A stretch of DNA of 64,000 bases from Pedobacter africanus (GCF_900176535.1 NZ_FWXT01000004.1:434001-498000); one strand, 5' to 3'. Counted from the stretch's first letter, positions 45,050-54,767 are shown. Numbers and translations are program-made. Notes: generated by a model not told the origin, from the sequence alone.

Positions 45050-46174
45050 CTAATAATTGATCACCTGTTCTTCCAGATGATCGGGCAGGTCGCGGTAATT
45101 GTACTGTTGCCCGCGTAACTGCGGCTCAAACCCGGCTTCTCTGATCGCATCTTGTATTCCTTTTGCCGTAAAGCGGTGCGGGGCACCTGCTGCCGATACT
45201 ACATTCTCCTCGATCATAATTGAGCCAAAATCATTCGCTCCGGCATGCAGGCAAAGTTCTGCCACATTTTTACCTACCGTGAGCCAGGATGCCTGTATGT
45301 TCTTGATGTTGGGCAGCATGATCCTGCTCAGGGCCAGCATCCTGATGTACTCATCACCGGAAACCGTATTGCTGATGCCCCTCAGACGTTTCAGTAAGGT
45401 GCCGTCATCCTGAAAAGGCCAGGGGATAAACGCCAGGAAGCCCTTGGCATCGGCGGGCTTTTCACTTTGCACTTCCCTGATCCATACCAGGTGCTCAAAA
45501 CGTTCTTCGATAGTTTCCACATGGCCAAACATCATAGTGGCGGAGGTGGTGATGTGCAATTGATGTGCTGCCCGCATTACGTCCAGCCATTCCTGTCCGC
45601 CGCACTTTCCTTTCGAGATCAATCTTCTTACCCTGTCGTTCAGGATCTCTGCGCCGGCACCAGGAAGGGAATCCATACCAGCTTCTTTCAGGGCCTTTAG
45701 AACTTCGGTATGCGATAAGCCTTCCAGCTTTGCCACGTGAGCAATTTCCGGCGGGCCTAAAGCATGAAGTTTCAGATCCGGATACAATTCCTTCAATTGT
45801 TTAAACAAGTCTGCATAAAACTTCAGGCCCAGATCGGGATGGTGCCCACCCTGCAACAGCAGCTGGTCGCCTCCCAGTCTGAAAGTTTCTTCAATCTTTT
45901 GCTTATAAGTTTCAATATCAGTAATGTAACTTTCTTCGTGGCCGGGCCTTCTGAAAAAATTACAGAATTTACAGTTGGCAATACAAACATTGGTTGTATT
46001 CACATTCCTATCGATCTGCCAGGTCACTTTTCCACTGGGTACCTGTTTTTTTCTCAGTTCATTGGCTACATAGGCCAACTCAGCAGTAGCTGCATGATGA
46101 TATAAAAAAACACCCTCTTCTTTAGTTAAAAAGTCGAAATTCAAGGCCCTGTGTAGTAATTCGGCAGTATTCAT
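45050..46174 (-). CDS. mqnC: Cyclic dehypoxanthinyl futalosine synthase (radical SAM)
   Basis: The 374-residue protein has the radical SAM motif CIANCKFCNF (C64, C68, C71), then GGDQLLLQGGHHPDLGLKFY, ALGPPEIAHVAKLEGLSH, DSLPGAGAEILNDRVRRLIS and TSATMMFGHVETIEERFEHL, all typical of MqnC. It cyclises dehypoxanthine futalosine in the futalosine route to menaquinone. MqnE differs in the PGAG region. No other mqn gene is in the window. A -7-like TATATTTG ends 5 bases before the ATG, so the message may have almost no leader. Confidence 0.92.
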   Translation of the reverse strand: MNTAELLHRALNFDFLTKEEGVFLYHHAATAELAYVANELRKKQVPSGKVTWQIDRNVNTTNVCIANCKFCNFFRRPGHEESYITDIETYKQKIEETFRLGGDQLLLQGGHHPDLGLKFYADLFKQLKELYPDLKLHALGPPEIAHVAKLEGLSHTEVLKALKEAGMDSLPGAGAEILNDRVRRLISKGKCGGQEWLDVMRAAHQLHITTSATMMFGHVETIEERFEHLVWIREVQSEKPADAKGFLAFIPWPFQDDGTLLKRLRGISNTVSGDEYIRMLALSRIMLPNIKNIQASWLTVGKNVAELCLHAGANDFGSIMIEENVVSAAGAPHRFTAKGIQDAIREAGFEPQLRGQQYNYRDLPDHLEEQVINY

Positions 46175-46178
46175 GGTA

Positions 46179-46206
46179 CAAATATACCATAAGTTGTTTT
46201 GATCAA
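46179..46206 (-). promoter_or_regulatory. Possible promoter of mqnC, close to the start codon
   Basis: On the minus strand TATATTTG (46186-46179) matches TAnnTTTG and TTG (46206-46204) lies 17 bases upstream. The element ends only 5 bases before the ATG at 46174. Confidence 0.45.
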
Positions 46207-46286
46207 TATAATTTGTTTGTCTTAATTAGCGACACTTCTATTTCCAATCGCATAATTCCTATCTTTGGCGCAACTATTTTCAATTT

Positions 46287-47531
46287 ATGGTAGATTTTAA
46301 TCGTTTTACACTAAGTAATGGCTTACGTGTGCTGGTACATGAAGATGATACTACACCGATGGCAGTGCTGAATATTTTATATGATGTTGGTGCAAGGGAC
46401 GAAGAAGAGGGAAAAACTGGTTTTGCTCATTTGTTTGAGCACCTTATGTTTGGAGGCTCGGTAAACATACCCAGCTACGATGAACCCTTACAACGGGTGG
46501 GGGGCGAAAACAATGCCTTCACCAGTAACGACATTACCAATTACTACATCACCCTCCCGGCGGTTAACCTTGAAACTGCTTTTTGGCTGGAGAGTGACCG
46601 GATGCTGAGCCTTGCTTTTTCAGAGAAAAGCCTGGAAACGCAGCGAAATGTGGTTTGCGAAGAATTTAAACAACGCTACCTGAACCAGCCTTATGGCGAT
46701 GTATGGCTAAAACTAAGACCATTGGCCTATACCACACACCCTTACCGCTGGGCAACCATTGGTCAGGACCTGAAGCAAATTGAGGATGCAAAAATGGAGG
46801 ATGTAAAAGCATTTTTCAAAAAGCATTATAACCCTCAAAATGCCATCATGGTTGTAGGTGGAAACGTAAAAACAGAAGAGATAAAAGTTTTGGCAGAAAA
46901 ATGGTTTGCACCAATTCCGGCTGGCGAAAAATACCTGAGGAAGCTGCCGAAGGAGCCTCTGCAAACAGTGGAGAGAAAGGAAACAGCAACCGCTGATGTG
47001 CCTTTAAATGCCATTTATATGGCTTTTAAAATGCCAGCCCGGGTCGATAGCGATTATCAGGTATACGATCTGATGTCGGACGTATTGTCGCAGGGGCAGT
47101 CATCCAGGTTGTACAACAGCCTGCTCAAAGAGCAGCAATTATTCAGTGATATTCATGCCTACATCACCAGCAGTATAGACGAAGGGCTCTTCATTATTGA
47201 AGGTAAACTTGTAGAAGGTGTAAGTATAGAAAGGGCAGAAGCAGCTATCTGGACAGAACTGGATAAGCTTAGGGCAGAGCCGGTTGCCGAAACGGAAATC
47301 ACTAAAGTGAAAAACAAATCAGAATCTATAATGGTATTTGCCGAAATGAACCTTTTGGATAAAGCCATGAACCTGGCTTATTATGAATTGCTGGGGGATG
47401 CCGGGGGACTGAATACCGAGATCGATAAATACCTTGCTGTTAGTCCGGAACGTATTCAGCAAGCTGCCAAAACTACTTTTGTGAAAGCACAATGTTCAAC
47501 TTTATATTATTTAACCGCCAACAATGCTTAA
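46287..47531 (+). CDS. M16 family zinc peptidase, active subunit
   Basis: The 414-residue protein has the inverted zinc motif HLFEH (residues 48-52), the third-ligand region NVVCEEFKQRYLNQPYGD, and the later R/Y region (GQSSRLYNSLLKEQ). There is no signal peptide, so it is probably cytoplasmic. M16 pairs of this size form two-chain clamps that degrade peptides. It overlaps the second M16 gene by 8 bases. Confidence 0.94.
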   Translation: MVDFNRFTLSNGLRVLVHEDDTTPMAVLNILYDVGARDEEEGKTGFAHLFEHLMFGGSVNIPSYDEPLQRVGGENNAFTSNDITNYYITLPAVNLETAFWLESDRMLSLAFSEKSLETQRNVVCEEFKQRYLNQPYGDVWLKLRPLAYTTHPYRWATIGQDLKQIEDAKMEDVKAFFKKHYNPQNAIMVVGGNVKTEEIKVLAEKWFAPIPAGEKYLRKLPKEPLQTVERKETATADVPLNAIYMAFKMPARVDSDYQVYDLMSDVLSQGQSSRLYNSLLKEQQLFSDIHAYITSSIDEGLFIIEGKLVEGVSIERAEAAIWTELDKLRAEPVAETEITKVKNKSESIMVFAEMNLLDKAMNLAYYELLGDAGGLNTEIDKYLAVSPERIQQAAKTTFVKAQCSTLYYLTANNA

Positions 47532-48798
47532 CCGTACACTAGCCCCGGAATCTAAACAGGTAGAGGACATCAGTTTCATCGAACCTTTAAAACAAATACT
47601 GGACAATGGTATACCGGTTTTTACCATCAATGCCGGTAAACAGGAGCTTGTGCGCATAGAATTTATATTCGAAAACGTCAACTGGGATGCCACAAAACCA
47701 TTGCAGGCCATCGGTGTCAGTCACCTGGTCAATAATGGAACAGCCTTGTTAAGTGCCAGGGAAATTGCAGATAAAGTAGATTATTACGGCGCTTTTTTGC
47801 AGACCGAATATGGTGCCGATCAAACCTGTGTAAAACTATACACCCTGAACAAACACCTGGTTTCCGTATTGCCCATCATCAGGTCAGTTCTTAACGAAAG
47901 CATTTTCCCTGAGCAGGAACTGGCTATTTTTGTTCAGAACCAAAAGCAATCCTTACAGGTAAACCTGCAAAAGAATGATTTTCTGGCCCGTAAGCATTTT
48001 GCGAACACGCTTTTTGGAGAAACACCATATGGCTCTAATATCGGTGCTGCCGATTATGATGCATTGACAAGGGCTGAACTGATCAGTTATTTTAAGGCCG
48101 CTTACAAGCCAGAAAACTGTACAATTTTTGTAGCAGGTAAGTTTGAACAGAAAGAATTCGATATCCTAAATAGTATAATCGGGAAAGACTGGGACAATAC
48201 AGAAATTTCTGTCATTAATAAATTCAGCTTTGCTGCGGTACCGGGCGGAGATGTTCTTATCGAGAGAACAGAGGCCATTCAATCGGCCATCAGAATGGGC
48301 GCATTGGCGATTAACAGGAACCACCCTGATTTTCCGGGATTCCAGGTGCTGAACTGCGTACTTGGTGGTTATTTCGGATCGAGGTTAATGGCCAATATCC
48401 GGGAAGATAAGGGCTATACCTATGGTATCGGTTCTGCGGTAGCATCTTTGAAAAATGCCGGATACTTTTTTATAGCCACAGAAGTTGGTGCTGATGTTTG
48501 CAATAGTGCCCTTAATGAGATCGAAAATGAGATCAGCCTGCTTAAAACTGAACTGGTGGCAGATGAGGAGCTTGCTCTGGTACGTAATTACATGCTGGGC
48601 GCCATGTTGGGTAGCCTGGAGAATGCATTCTCACATGCCGATAAATTTAAAAATGTATACTTCTCAGGACTGGATTACAGTTACTACGAAAACTATATCG
48701 AGACGGTGAAGACCATTACCGCTCCCGAGCTGAAAGCACTGGCCAATAAATACCTCAATACCGACACCTTTACCAGGGTAGTGGTAGGAAAAAAATAA
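47524..48798 (+). CDS. M16 family peptidase, apparently inactive partner subunit
   Basis: The 424-residue protein has the same fold signals (GVSHLVNNGTALL at the motif position, later GYFGSRLMANIREDKGYTYG), but HxxEH is replaced by HLVNN, so zinc binding should be lost. It keeps the R/Y pair region that helps bind substrate. This active/inactive division is known for two-chain M16 enzymes. The gene overlaps its partner and ends at a bidirectional terminator. Confidence 0.93.
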   Translation: MLNRTLAPESKQVEDISFIEPLKQILDNGIPVFTINAGKQELVRIEFIFENVNWDATKPLQAIGVSHLVNNGTALLSAREIADKVDYYGAFLQTEYGADQTCVKLYTLNKHLVSVLPIIRSVLNESIFPEQELAIFVQNQKQSLQVNLQKNDFLARKHFANTLFGETPYGSNIGAADYDALTRAELISYFKAAYKPENCTIFVAGKFEQKEFDILNSIIGKDWDNTEISVINKFSFAAVPGGDVLIERTEAIQSAIRMGALAINRNHPDFPGFQVLNCVLGGYFGSRLMANIREDKGYTYGIGSAVASLKNAGYFFIATEVGADVCNSALNEIENEISLLKTELVADEELALVRNYMLGAMLGSLENAFSHADKFKNVYFSGLDYSYYENYIETVKTITAPELKALANKYLNTDTFTRVVVGKK

Positions 48799-48802
48799 AG
48801 CC

Positions 48803-48840
48803 TATCCTGGCTATTCTACTTTAGCCAGGATACCTTTTTG
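48803..48840. terminator. Bidirectional terminator between the M16 pair and the DUF3857 genes
   Basis: TATCCTGGCT (48803-48812) pairs with AGCCAGGATA (48823-48832) around a 10-base loop. CCTTTTTG follows on the plus strand and GGCTTTATTTTTTT on the minus strand. Confidence 0.88.
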
Positions 48841-50706
48841 TTTATCTGCCTGAAACATTTTCTTAGAAAATGCCACATAATCATTGTACTTCTCAGGGGG
48901 ATATTCCCTGCTGATCATTGTTTTTGTGCGCGTGTAAACCACTGTGTTGTCCTTTAAGGTCACTTTAGCTGTATACTTTCCAAATTCTGATTCTATCAGG
49001 ATGTCCTTAGGCATAAACTCTACCTTATATCCTTTGGGAAGGGTATAAATAATTTCATCTTCATCACAGTAACCGTACGCAATGTTAAAAGATGTTTTAC
49101 GGTTTTCCAGCGCAGTAAGGCTTGATTCCTGTCTATTGAGCAGGTTAAGCGTAACAAAAAGTTTGTCGCCCCCATTAGCCAGCAGCTGAGTGCTTTTAAG
49201 GTTTATTTTTTCATTCAATACAGGCGACTTTTTGTCTGGCTGGGTATAACTGAGGGTATTGATCTGCATGTTCGGGATACTCAACGTGTTCATTATCCTT
49301 TTTCGCTGTAATGAGGGATCAGCAAACAACATGGCCATATTGTCTTCATACTGGGCATTCCCATACCGGGTCTCAATGCTGATATCAGCGGAACCTTCCT
49401 CATCAAAATTTACTTTTGTATTTCTTTTCTGATAATTACTGGCAGGTTCATACGTAGGGGTCTGAACCAGTTTCCCTCCTTTTTCTGTAACCAGCAATAC
49501 CGTTCTGTTCGAGTTGCCATTGCCAATAAACCCGATGGGGGTTCGTTGACTGGTACATTCCAGCCAGATGGTGTCTTTTTCAAGTGGTACACATAAAATC
49601 ATATGGTTGGCCTGGCCCATACTTGCAAAGCTTTTGTTTAATGAGGGCATATCATTTCCTATAACAACCAGGTTCGATTTTATACCCGCTACTTCAAGCA
49701 GCGCTTTCATAAAGTTGGAAAGACCCTTACAGTCACTGTAGTTTACTGCATATACTTTCTCTGCTGCTATAGGCTTGTACCCACCAATCCCCAGCTGTAC
49801 ACCTACATACCTGGTATTGGATTGCAGGTAATTGTAAAGGATCCCAATTTTCTCCTGATCTGTTTTTGCATCTTTAACAAGGGCTAGTATTTTTGTCTTT
49901 GCCGTCTCGGGAAGTACCTGCAAACCATTGCTTAAGCCATACATCCAGTTGCCAAAATTTGTCCAGTCTTCAATGTTGGCTTTCGAGTTGTCGTATTCAA
50001 ACTGGTTGGGTGCAACATTTACCCAGGGCATTACATTTTTTAAACCTGTGCTCATGGGTTCAAATTCCAATGCCGGTACATTTCTGCATCCCCATTTGTA
50101 CTCCATCTTATCTTTTACCTTCAGGGAATCCGTTTTTACATTCTTGTGTTTAAGGTATTTGAAGGTCATGCCCTCAGGAATCCGGAAAATGAAATCTGAT
50201 TTCTCTATTGCATATCCCCAGGACCTTGCAGGATACCATGTTGGATAAGAGCGAATGCCCCTGTAATCCACAACATAGCTGTATTCAATGGTATAGGGAT
50301 AACCGGTATGTAAAAACTCCAGGAATTTAACCCGGTCGTCCTGATATAAGGTACCTTCCGGTACAGCGCTTTTGTCTTTAAAATCAGCACTTTTATACTC
50401 CTTTATCTTAATCCCCTTGTCATTATAAAGACATGCCTTTAAATTGGATATGCTGGAAAAATTATCATAGAACTCGTACATATTTGAAGCCTTTTCCCCA
50501 TTTTGATTCAAAATGGTAACCGCAGTTTTGTAGGTTAATGTTGCACTTGAAGGACTTTTAACCTCATAAATCTGTTCTTCATCTCTGATCACCACCGATG
50601 CATCTTTAGTCAGTTCTGCAGGTATCCTGCTTATATCATAGTTGCCCTGGGCATGCACTTTTGCCATGCCCAGCAAAGCTGTAATAAAAAATAAATGCCG
50701 CTTCAT
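48811..50706 (-). CDS. DUF3857 and transglutaminase-like protein, intact triad
   Basis: The 631-residue exported protein has a signal peptide (MKRHLFFITALLGMAKVHA|Q), an N-terminal DUF3857 domain (about 45-230) and a transglutaminase-like domain. The Cys lies in NYSDCKGLSNFMKALLEVAG, the His in QANHMILCV and an acidic residue in IWLECTS, where Asp is replaced by Glu. A beta C-terminal domain follows. The substrate is unknown. It is 3 bases downstream of a second DUF3857 gene and co-transcribed with it. Confidence 0.9.
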   Translation of the reverse strand: MKRHLFFITALLGMAKVHAQGNYDISRIPAELTKDASVVIRDEEQIYEVKSPSSATLTYKTAVTILNQNGEKASNMYEFYDNFSSISNLKACLYNDKGIKIKEYKSADFKDKSAVPEGTLYQDDRVKFLEFLHTGYPYTIEYSYVVDYRGIRSYPTWYPARSWGYAIEKSDFIFRIPEGMTFKYLKHKNVKTDSLKVKDKMEYKWGCRNVPALEFEPMSTGLKNVMPWVNVAPNQFEYDNSKANIEDWTNFGNWMYGLSNGLQVLPETAKTKILALVKDAKTDQEKIGILYNYLQSNTRYVGVQLGIGGYKPIAAEKVYAVNYSDCKGLSNFMKALLEVAGIKSNLVVIGNDMPSLNKSFASMGQANHMILCVPLEKDTIWLECTSQRTPIGFIGNGNSNRTVLLVTEKGGKLVQTPTYEPASNYQKRNTKVNFDEEGSADISIETRYGNAQYEDNMAMLFADPSLQRKRIMNTLSIPNMQINTLSYTQPDKKSPVLNEKINLKSTQLLANGGDKLFVTLNLLNRQESSLTALENRKTSFNIAYGYCDEDEIIYTLPKGYKVEFMPKDILIESEFGKYTAKVTLKDNTVVYTRTKTMISREYPPEKYNDYVAFSKKMFQADKQKGILAKVE

Positions 50707-50709
50707 CGT

Positions 50710-52713
50710 TTAACTTTTCTTAAATACAATCTGCTCAGCCTGCTTCCTTACTACATTTTTAAAAAGTTCTTTCAGGTCCTGATATTCCTCAGGAGTAAAG
50801 AAGGATTTTCTAACTTGTATTTTGCTGGTGATCATCAGTTTATTTTGGTCTATGGCAAACAGGAATGTAAATGATGCCTTATCTTCAGGTAATACTATTT
50901 TTTCATTTTTTGGTGTTTTATCCAATTGGTATCCTTCAGGAAAATCTATGGTAATACGGTAATTTTCTTCTGTAGGATAGGCAAAGTCGACCGGAAACAC
51001 CCTTTCCTCCTGCCGAAAAGGGTTCTCCTTTGTTCTTTCAAACAAAAGAGGGGCAAAGTAAGCCAGGTTCCCTGCTTCCTCAATATTGTCCTCAATCAGT
51101 ACATCCATAGTCTCCACCAGGGGTTCGGCAGGATCGTTCAGGTTATCTATCTTATAGTTTTTTACGCCTAAGCCTGTTTTTCCGGTTTTATAATCTTTTA
51201 GATAATCCAACTCATTGGCAGCAGAACGGTATTTATCCCTAAGGTTTAAAGCTTCATAACCTGTTGAGGATAAGTAGAGCTTGCCGTTAAATTTGTTTTC
51301 TTTGTCTAACGTCAGCATCATGGAAATGCTCCTTCTGCTCGGATGAGTTGTTTCCAGCGAAATCCATTCCGCGTTCTCATTGGCCAGATCTATCTTCAAA
51401 CCTTCGTGGTTTAAATTCTGGTAAGCAATGAGGTTAGGCGCGTGGTCTTTATCGGTAGCGTCTAGAAGGATGGTCTTATCACCAATCACCGCCTGAACAA
51501 GGACATTGTTAAAATCCGTTAGCATAGGAAAGCCCGGGTGCGCGCCGTTCTCCCTTGTGCTCAATAACACCGGCGAAGCGGTAATATTTGCCTCGGTTAA
51601 AAGCGTCAGTAAGCAAAGGTTGATGTCGGCTGAATTTCCTGCTTTCTTTTCAAATACGGCTTTGGGATTGGTTTCTGATGTGTAAAAATAATGCTCCTTA
51701 TTCCATTTGATATTGTTCTTTACATAATTAAATATGAGTTGCGTTACGTTATCAGGATTGGTTTCACTTTTTATGATGTCTTTTAAAAGGCTTTTGCTAT
51801 AGCTCCTTCGGTTGATAAAGGCCCCAAAATTTTCCTCTCCTTTCAGACCCTTTACAATTTGAGGCCATGAGGAAGTGATTTCTTTGTAAACCTGTCCCGG
51901 AACAGTTACTGAACTCAGCTCAAAGCCTATTTTGCTCAAGTAGTCGTCCATCGTGGTAATGAAGCTCTCTTTTTTCAGGGCTGGTACGTTTTCTGCCCGG
52001 TAAACTTGTTTTGAACAGGCCGCGGTAAGGGATTGCTGTCCAAGTATGAAGGTCTTGTTAACCATTTCCTGTTTAGGGTTCAAAAATACGTAGCCGCCAG
52101 TTCGAGGTTTGTATTTGTAGTATTCCGGTATGGTGATCTCGTATTCAGAATATAGTGTAGGGATCTCTCTTTGAAAGTACCAGGGCTTAAGTGTAAATAT
52201 AAAATCAGAAGTCATCTTGTATTTATATTCCACAATAGAGCCTTCCTTTACGTTAGGCAATGCAAATTTTTTAACCGTATAATTTTTATCCTGTTTTTCT
52301 GAGAATTTTGCGTCCTTGTTTAGCTTACTGGTAACAATTTTGCCATCTTCCAGGTTATAAGTGGCCGCATCCATGTAATCCAGCTTAGTCTCATCGGAGT
52401 TTCTTCTGTAGAATGAAAGTTCCAGATTTGCATAGTCATAACCGGCCTTACCGATGATCTTGTAGCGGATATGCCTTTCAAAAACGTAAACAAAATCGCC
52501 TGTTTTAGGGCTGACATCAAAATAACCCTTTCCTACATCAAATAAAGTTATGGCCGCAGCAGCAGAATCTGCACCACTGCCCTTCGTGTCAAATTCACTA
52601 AGTTCTATTTTTCCATATTTAAATGTTTTTGGTTTGCTAACCACCGTTAGCTGTGCATAGGAGAAAGATGCCAGTAAAAACAGGCATAGCACCAGGGCGT
52701 TTTTCTTGTTCAT
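50710..52713 (-). CDS. DUF3857 and transglutaminase-like protein, apparently inactive
   Basis: The 667-residue protein has a signal peptide (MNKKNALVLCLFLLASFSYA|Q, from ATG 52713; the frame is open 8 codons further), a DUF3857 domain and a transglutaminase-like domain. At the catalytic positions it has KKAGNSADINLCLL (Cys replaced by Ser) and LTDFNNVLVQA (His replaced by Asn), while the Asp of LLDATD is kept. It therefore looks like a pseudoenzyme paired with the intact paralogue downstream. Confidence 0.9.
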   Translation of the reverse strand: MNKKNALVLCLFLLASFSYAQLTVVSKPKTFKYGKIELSEFDTKGSGADSAAAAITLFDVGKGYFDVSPKTGDFVYVFERHIRYKIIGKAGYDYANLELSFYRRNSDETKLDYMDAATYNLEDGKIVTSKLNKDAKFSEKQDKNYTVKKFALPNVKEGSIVEYKYKMTSDFIFTLKPWYFQREIPTLYSEYEITIPEYYKYKPRTGGYVFLNPKQEMVNKTFILGQQSLTAACSKQVYRAENVPALKKESFITTMDDYLSKIGFELSSVTVPGQVYKEITSSWPQIVKGLKGEENFGAFINRRSYSKSLLKDIIKSETNPDNVTQLIFNYVKNNIKWNKEHYFYTSETNPKAVFEKKAGNSADINLCLLTLLTEANITASPVLLSTRENGAHPGFPMLTDFNNVLVQAVIGDKTILLDATDKDHAPNLIAYQNLNHEGLKIDLANENAEWISLETTHPSRRSISMMLTLDKENKFNGKLYLSSTGYEALNLRDKYRSAANELDYLKDYKTGKTGLGVKNYKIDNLNDPAEPLVETMDVLIEDNIEEAGNLAYFAPLLFERTKENPFRQEERVFPVDFAYPTEENYRITIDFPEGYQLDKTPKNEKIVLPEDKASFTFLFAIDQNKLMITSKIQVRKSFFTPEEYQDLKELFKNVVRKQAEQIVFKKS

Positions 52714-52771
52714 GTTAGCGATAATTTGTTTGCACAATTATAACATATATCATGAGAAGAAAAAAAATTAT

Positions 52772-54607
52772 TTATTTAATTTTCAGCAAACTAACTACAC
52801 CATCCATGGTAGCCACCAAAACAGTGTTTTTGTCAATTACATTTACCGTGTTCACCATCGAGTTGTCTATTTTATGCGCCCATACTATTTTGCGTAAGGT
52901 GGGGTCAAAGGCATACACTACACCGTTTCGCGTGCCGAAAAATACCTGCTTATCTTTGGCTATCAGCATTGAAGGTACGTGTTCATAACCAAAACCCAGG
53001 TTTAAGCGCCAGGAAATTCCCGGATCGGTTGCCTGTGTCCTATAGGCTACCACTTCATCGTTCATGGTTTTTCCAAAAATCATGCTCCCATCTTCTGCTA
53101 TCCCCGCAGATTCACGTACCGTTGCTTCCTTATTTCTCCAAAGTGTAGTTCCACTATTGGCATCCACTGCAGTAAGCACCCGGTCGGGTGCCACAAAATA
53201 AACAATATCATGGTGTGCCATAGGGGTACACATGGCTGGCGAGAACATGCGGTTTGCGCTCCCATTATTCCATTTCCACAGCAAAGAACCGTTGCTTTGG
53301 TCCAGTGCGTACAAATGCCTGCCCCAGGAACCGAAAAAGACCTTGCCTTTGTACAGTAGTGGTTTTCCGACTATAGTGCCTTCCACTCCGTTAAATGCCC
53401 AGAGCTGTTTACCCGTTTGTACGTTTATCGCCCTGAAATTATTGTCGCTTCCGCCAATGTAAACAATACCGTTTTCAATAACCGGACTTCCCAATACTGA
53501 AGCTTTGGTTTCAAACTTCCAGATCTGTTTACCGCTGCCCGTATTTAAGGCATAAATAAAGCCATCTCCAGAACCGAGCACTACCGTATTGCCGCTTATT
53601 GCCGGAGAAGAATAGATGGCCCCCTGGGTTTTATGAACCCATTTCCGATTGCCATTTTTAATGGACAATGCCTCTATTTCGCCAATATGGTTGCCAAATA
53701 TAACGAGGTCTTTTGTTGCCGCAGGTGTGGATATGACGTTAGCTGTAGCATGGTAATTCCAGGCCTGTTTTACCTGCGGATAGATACTGTTGATCTGGTA
53801 AGATGGCCGCTCAGTTTTCGCTGTGCTGCCTGCAGTAAATTTACCCAATGCAATTTTTCTCCATGGCCTTTCCAATTCCATTCCAGGTTTTTTAACCGCA
53901 AATAAAACCGAATCACTGCGCATAGTTACCATGTTGTAACCGCCGATGCTGTCTTTAGCCCTCAAATTGGAACGACCCATAGTGCCAGGTACACCCTCAA
54001 AATTCAGGGCCTGGTTGGCATGGCCATGTCCGCATATGGCATATTGTATATTGTATTTTTTTATCCTGTTTGTGGCTTCATACCAGTTATCCAGACTATT
54101 ATCGACAGGGTAGTGATTAATGAACACCACCGGCATGGTTGCAGGGGTATTCTTTAAAACCTTATCCAGCCAAACAACCGCATCTCTCGGAATATGGCCG
54201 TCAGACATCCTTACATAAGGCCCGGATGCACAAGCTATAAAGCGATAACCTTTATGGTCTAAAGTAAATTTATCGCTTCCAAATTCCTTGATGAAATCTA
54301 CCCCTCCCGATTCAGACCACCCGGTATCGTGATTGCCCGGGATCACATGAAAGGGGATTTTGAGGGAGGCCAGTATAGATTTCGCCAGCTTAATTTCAAG
54401 CCTCGTGCCCATTTCTGTTACATCGCCGGTAACCAGTACAAAATCCAGGTCTGTTTGTTTATTGATGTCGTCCACGGTTCTTCTCAGGTCTTCCTCACCC
54501 GTTGCCGTACCCACATGTGTATCGGTTACAAAAGCATATTTAAAAGTCTGGGCACTTGTGTTTAAAAAGCAGAAAGTCAGTAAAATGAAAAAAAAGCTGT
54601 ATTTCAT
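52772..54607 (-). CDS. Exported metallophosphoesterase fused to a PQQ-type beta-propeller
   Basis: The 611-residue protein has a signal peptide (MKYSFFFILLTFCFLNTSA|Q) and a calcineurin-like phosphoesterase domain (about 22-245) with the metal motifs FVTDTHVG, LVTGDVTEMG, VIPGNHDTGW, FINHYPV and CGHGHANQ. About 340 residues of outer-propeller PQQ repeats follow (LVIFGNHIGEIEALSIKNGN, VVLGSGDGFIYALNTGSGKQ, VYIGGSDNNFRAINVQTGKQ, FGSWGRHLYALDQSNGSLLW). The metal site seems complete, so it is probably active in the periplasm or on the surface. The propeller may bind substrate or a partner. Confidence 0.92.
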   Translation of the reverse strand: MKYSFFFILLTFCFLNTSAQTFKYAFVTDTHVGTATGEEDLRRTVDDINKQTDLDFVLVTGDVTEMGTRLEIKLAKSILASLKIPFHVIPGNHDTGWSESGGVDFIKEFGSDKFTLDHKGYRFIACASGPYVRMSDGHIPRDAVVWLDKVLKNTPATMPVVFINHYPVDNSLDNWYEATNRIKKYNIQYAICGHGHANQALNFEGVPGTMGRSNLRAKDSIGGYNMVTMRSDSVLFAVKKPGMELERPWRKIALGKFTAGSTAKTERPSYQINSIYPQVKQAWNYHATANVISTPAATKDLVIFGNHIGEIEALSIKNGNRKWVHKTQGAIYSSPAISGNTVVLGSGDGFIYALNTGSGKQIWKFETKASVLGSPVIENGIVYIGGSDNNFRAINVQTGKQLWAFNGVEGTIVGKPLLYKGKVFFGSWGRHLYALDQSNGSLLWKWNNGSANRMFSPAMCTPMAHHDIVYFVAPDRVLTAVDANSGTTLWRNKEATVRESAGIAEDGSMIFGKTMNDEVVAYRTQATDPGISWRLNLGFGYEHVPSMLIAKDKQVFFGTRNGVVYAFDPTLRKIVWAHKIDNSMVNTVNVIDKNTVLVATMDGVVSLLKIK

Positions 54608-54704
54608 GGTCTGTTACATTTGTGAGGGCTCAATTTACGTTTTTTTTGCCAATCGTTAGCTGAGTGTAATGTTTTACTTTCAGTATGCTTTATTTCCAAT
54701 ACTA

Positions 54705-54735
54705 TTGCACATTTTCAATAATAATCGTACTTTTG
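54705..54735 (+). promoter_or_regulatory. Bacteroidota-type promoter of guaB
   Basis: TTG (54705-54707) lies 20 bases upstream of TACTTTTG (54728-54735), a match to TAnnTTTG. The start codon follows 32 bases later. Confidence 0.7.
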
Positions 54736-54767
54736 CCCGGCAAATAGTAACTCTTAAATTATTTGCT

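Noticed and set aside
54669..54767. N-terminal extension of guaB
   Set aside because: The promoter at 54705-54735 lies within it, so it cannot be transcribed as coding sequence from that promoter.
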